From the NCBI GenBank assembly GCA_003444595.1, contig DLUO01000199.1, positions 1 to 6,191 on the forward strand: DNA of 6,191 bases. The letters run 5' to 3'. The position numbers were made by a program, and so were the translations under genes. The stretch comes from Bacillota bacterium (GTDB lineage Bacteria; Bacillota; Dethiobacteria; DTU022; UBA8154). Within the stretch, counting starts at the first letter, position 1, and every line of letters starts with the position of its first letter. The notes under the pieces were generated by a model. The model was not told the origin of the DNA and did no database searches. It saw nothing but the letters and a program-made list of their open reading frames with translations. Shown here in pieces: positions 5,595 to 6,191 of this stretch.

Positions 5595-5638
5595 TCCGCA
5601 AGGCATATTTAAAATATTGCGGATTTTTTATTTCCGCA
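5595..5638 (+). terminator. Intrinsic terminator of the sigma-spoIIR unit
   Basis: TCCGCAA (5595-5601) pairs with TTGCGGA (5617-5623), and the loop can add inner AT pairs (ATATT with AATAT). Six T (5624-5629) follow directly. A third copy of the arm, TCCGCA at 5633-5638, can pair with the same TGCGGA (5618-5623) and is itself followed by TTTT. Two mutually exclusive hairpins therefore share one arm. The element lies 15 bases after the spoIIR stop codon and before the next gene. Confidence 0.88.
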
Positions 5639-5727
5639 TTTTGTCTTAGCTGCTAAAGAAGGAAAAAGACAGGTAGTAAAGAATTCTATAACAGACTGGA
5701 AGGTTTTGCTCCCAGGGGGGGTTGGCT

Positions 5728-6191
5728 TTGAACAGTGGCTGGCTAATTGCCATTGGCATGGTAAGCGGCCTGGGCTTGTTCCTTTATGGCATACAAATAA
5801 TGGCTTCAGGGATGCAGAAAGTCGCCGGGGATAGGCTCAGGCGCATTCTCGAAGTATTAACCGGCAAACCGATAATTGGCGTATTTACAGGTATTCTTGT
5901 AACGGTTCTGGTTCAGAGCAGTAGCACCACCACAGTGATGCTGGTTGGTTTCGTAAATGCCGGTTTAATGAACCTCTCACAGGCTGTCAGCGCGATTATG
6001 GGAGCAAATATCGGGACAACCATCACAGCCCAAATCATTTCTTTTAAGCTTGAAGGGATCGCCTTTCCTTTTATCGGTATCGGCGGCCTTTTAAATTTTT
6101 TTGGCCGTCGCAGGCTTTATCGTTATATGGGGCAAACTATACTTGGTTTCGGCTTGTTGTTTTTGGGCATGATCACCATGTCTGAAGCTGT
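5728..6191 (+). CDS. Na+/phosphate cotransporter-family protein, N-terminal part, cut by window edge
   Basis: This is the first 154 codons of a Na+/Pi-cotransporter (PF02690-type) inner membrane protein, which family members use to move phosphate with sodium. The diagnostic QSSSTTTVM (63-71) and GANIGTTITA (92-101) motifs are intact, as is the N-terminal GLGLFLYGIQIMASGMQKVAGDRLR (14-38). Hydrophobic segments lie at about 5-25, 49-62, 69-90, 111-125 and 138-151. The frame opens after a TAA at 5689-5691. TTG at 5728 is the chosen start because AGGGGGG (5714-5720) lies upstream at normal spacing and it gives the usual short lead into the first helix. ATG at 5758 would clip that helix. The gene runs past the right edge without a stop. 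A C-terminal PhoU-like domain is common in this family but cannot be seen here. Coming after the spoIIR terminator, it is probably a separate unit. Confidence 0.9.
   Translation, partial: MNSGWLIAIGMVSGLGLFLYGIQIMASGMQKVAGDRLRRILEVLTGKPIIGVFTGILVTVLVQSSSTTTVMLVGFVNAGLMNLSQAVSAIMGANIGTTITAQIISFKLEGIAFPFIGIGGLLNFFGRRRLYRYMGQTILGFGLLFLGMITMSEA

Noticed and set aside
5666..5692. Promoter for the Na+/phosphate transporter (AAGACA, 15 bp, TATAAC)
   Set aside because: The -35 matches only four of six bases and the spacer is short. It is possible but not strong enough to list as a feature.

Overview
The window reads as a piece of chromosome from an endospore-forming member of the Firmicutes, most likely a clostridial (Peptococcaceae/Desulfotomaculum-like) lineage. 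The evidence is a sigma-G-type sporulation sigma factor, a SpoIIR signalling protein, strong AGGAGG-type ribosome binding sites, and the gene order rpmE, DUF1385 (yqhQ), prfA, prmC, then spoIIR. The order was judged from memory of such genomes, not from a search. The first 19 bases are not genomic: they are the Tn5/Nextera transposon mosaic end, so the window starts at the raw end of an assembled contig.

Layout. Positions 20-52 hold the end of a terminator whose gene lies off the left edge (rho is the usual neighbour, an inference). A promoter at about 68-94 and a structured leader precede rpmE (ribosomal protein bL31, 201-398), which has its own terminator. After a hairpin-rich spacer comes a plus-strand run of yqhQ-like DUF1385 membrane protein (528-1463), prfA (release factor 1, 1470-2537) and prmC (methyltransferase of the release-factor GGQ glutamine, 2566-3465). 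These are closely spaced and probably co-transcribed. nikR (nickel-responsive repressor, minus strand, 3443-3862) faces prmC and overlaps its 3' end by 23 bp. nikR and the sigma gene diverge from a 150 bp region that carries a strong SigA-type promoter for nikR and a plausible forespore (SigF/SigG-type) promoter for the sigma gene. The sigma-G-like gene (4013-4876) overlaps the start of spoIIR (4860-5579) by 17 bp, and the pair ends in a strong terminator. The right edge cuts a Na+/phosphate cotransporter-family gene (from 5728).

How the genes fit together. prfA and prmC are a functional pair: RF1 ends translation at UAA/UAG, and PrmC methylates its GGQ glutamine. rpmE supplies a zinc-binding ribosomal protein. 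The sigma-G-like factor and SpoIIR form a forespore module: SpoIIR is the secreted signal that triggers pro-SigE processing in the mother cell, while sigma-G drives late forespore transcription. Finding them as overlapping genes, with the sigma gene away from the spoIIGA-sigE locus where sigG usually sits, is the most interesting feature here. The sigma protein also departs from canonical SigG in normally well-conserved stretches, so it may be a second, specialised sigma-G paralogue. nikR has no nickel transport or enzyme genes beside it. Most of the window is otherwise ordinary housekeeping DNA, and I found no mobile element, CRISPR array, tRNA or rRNA.
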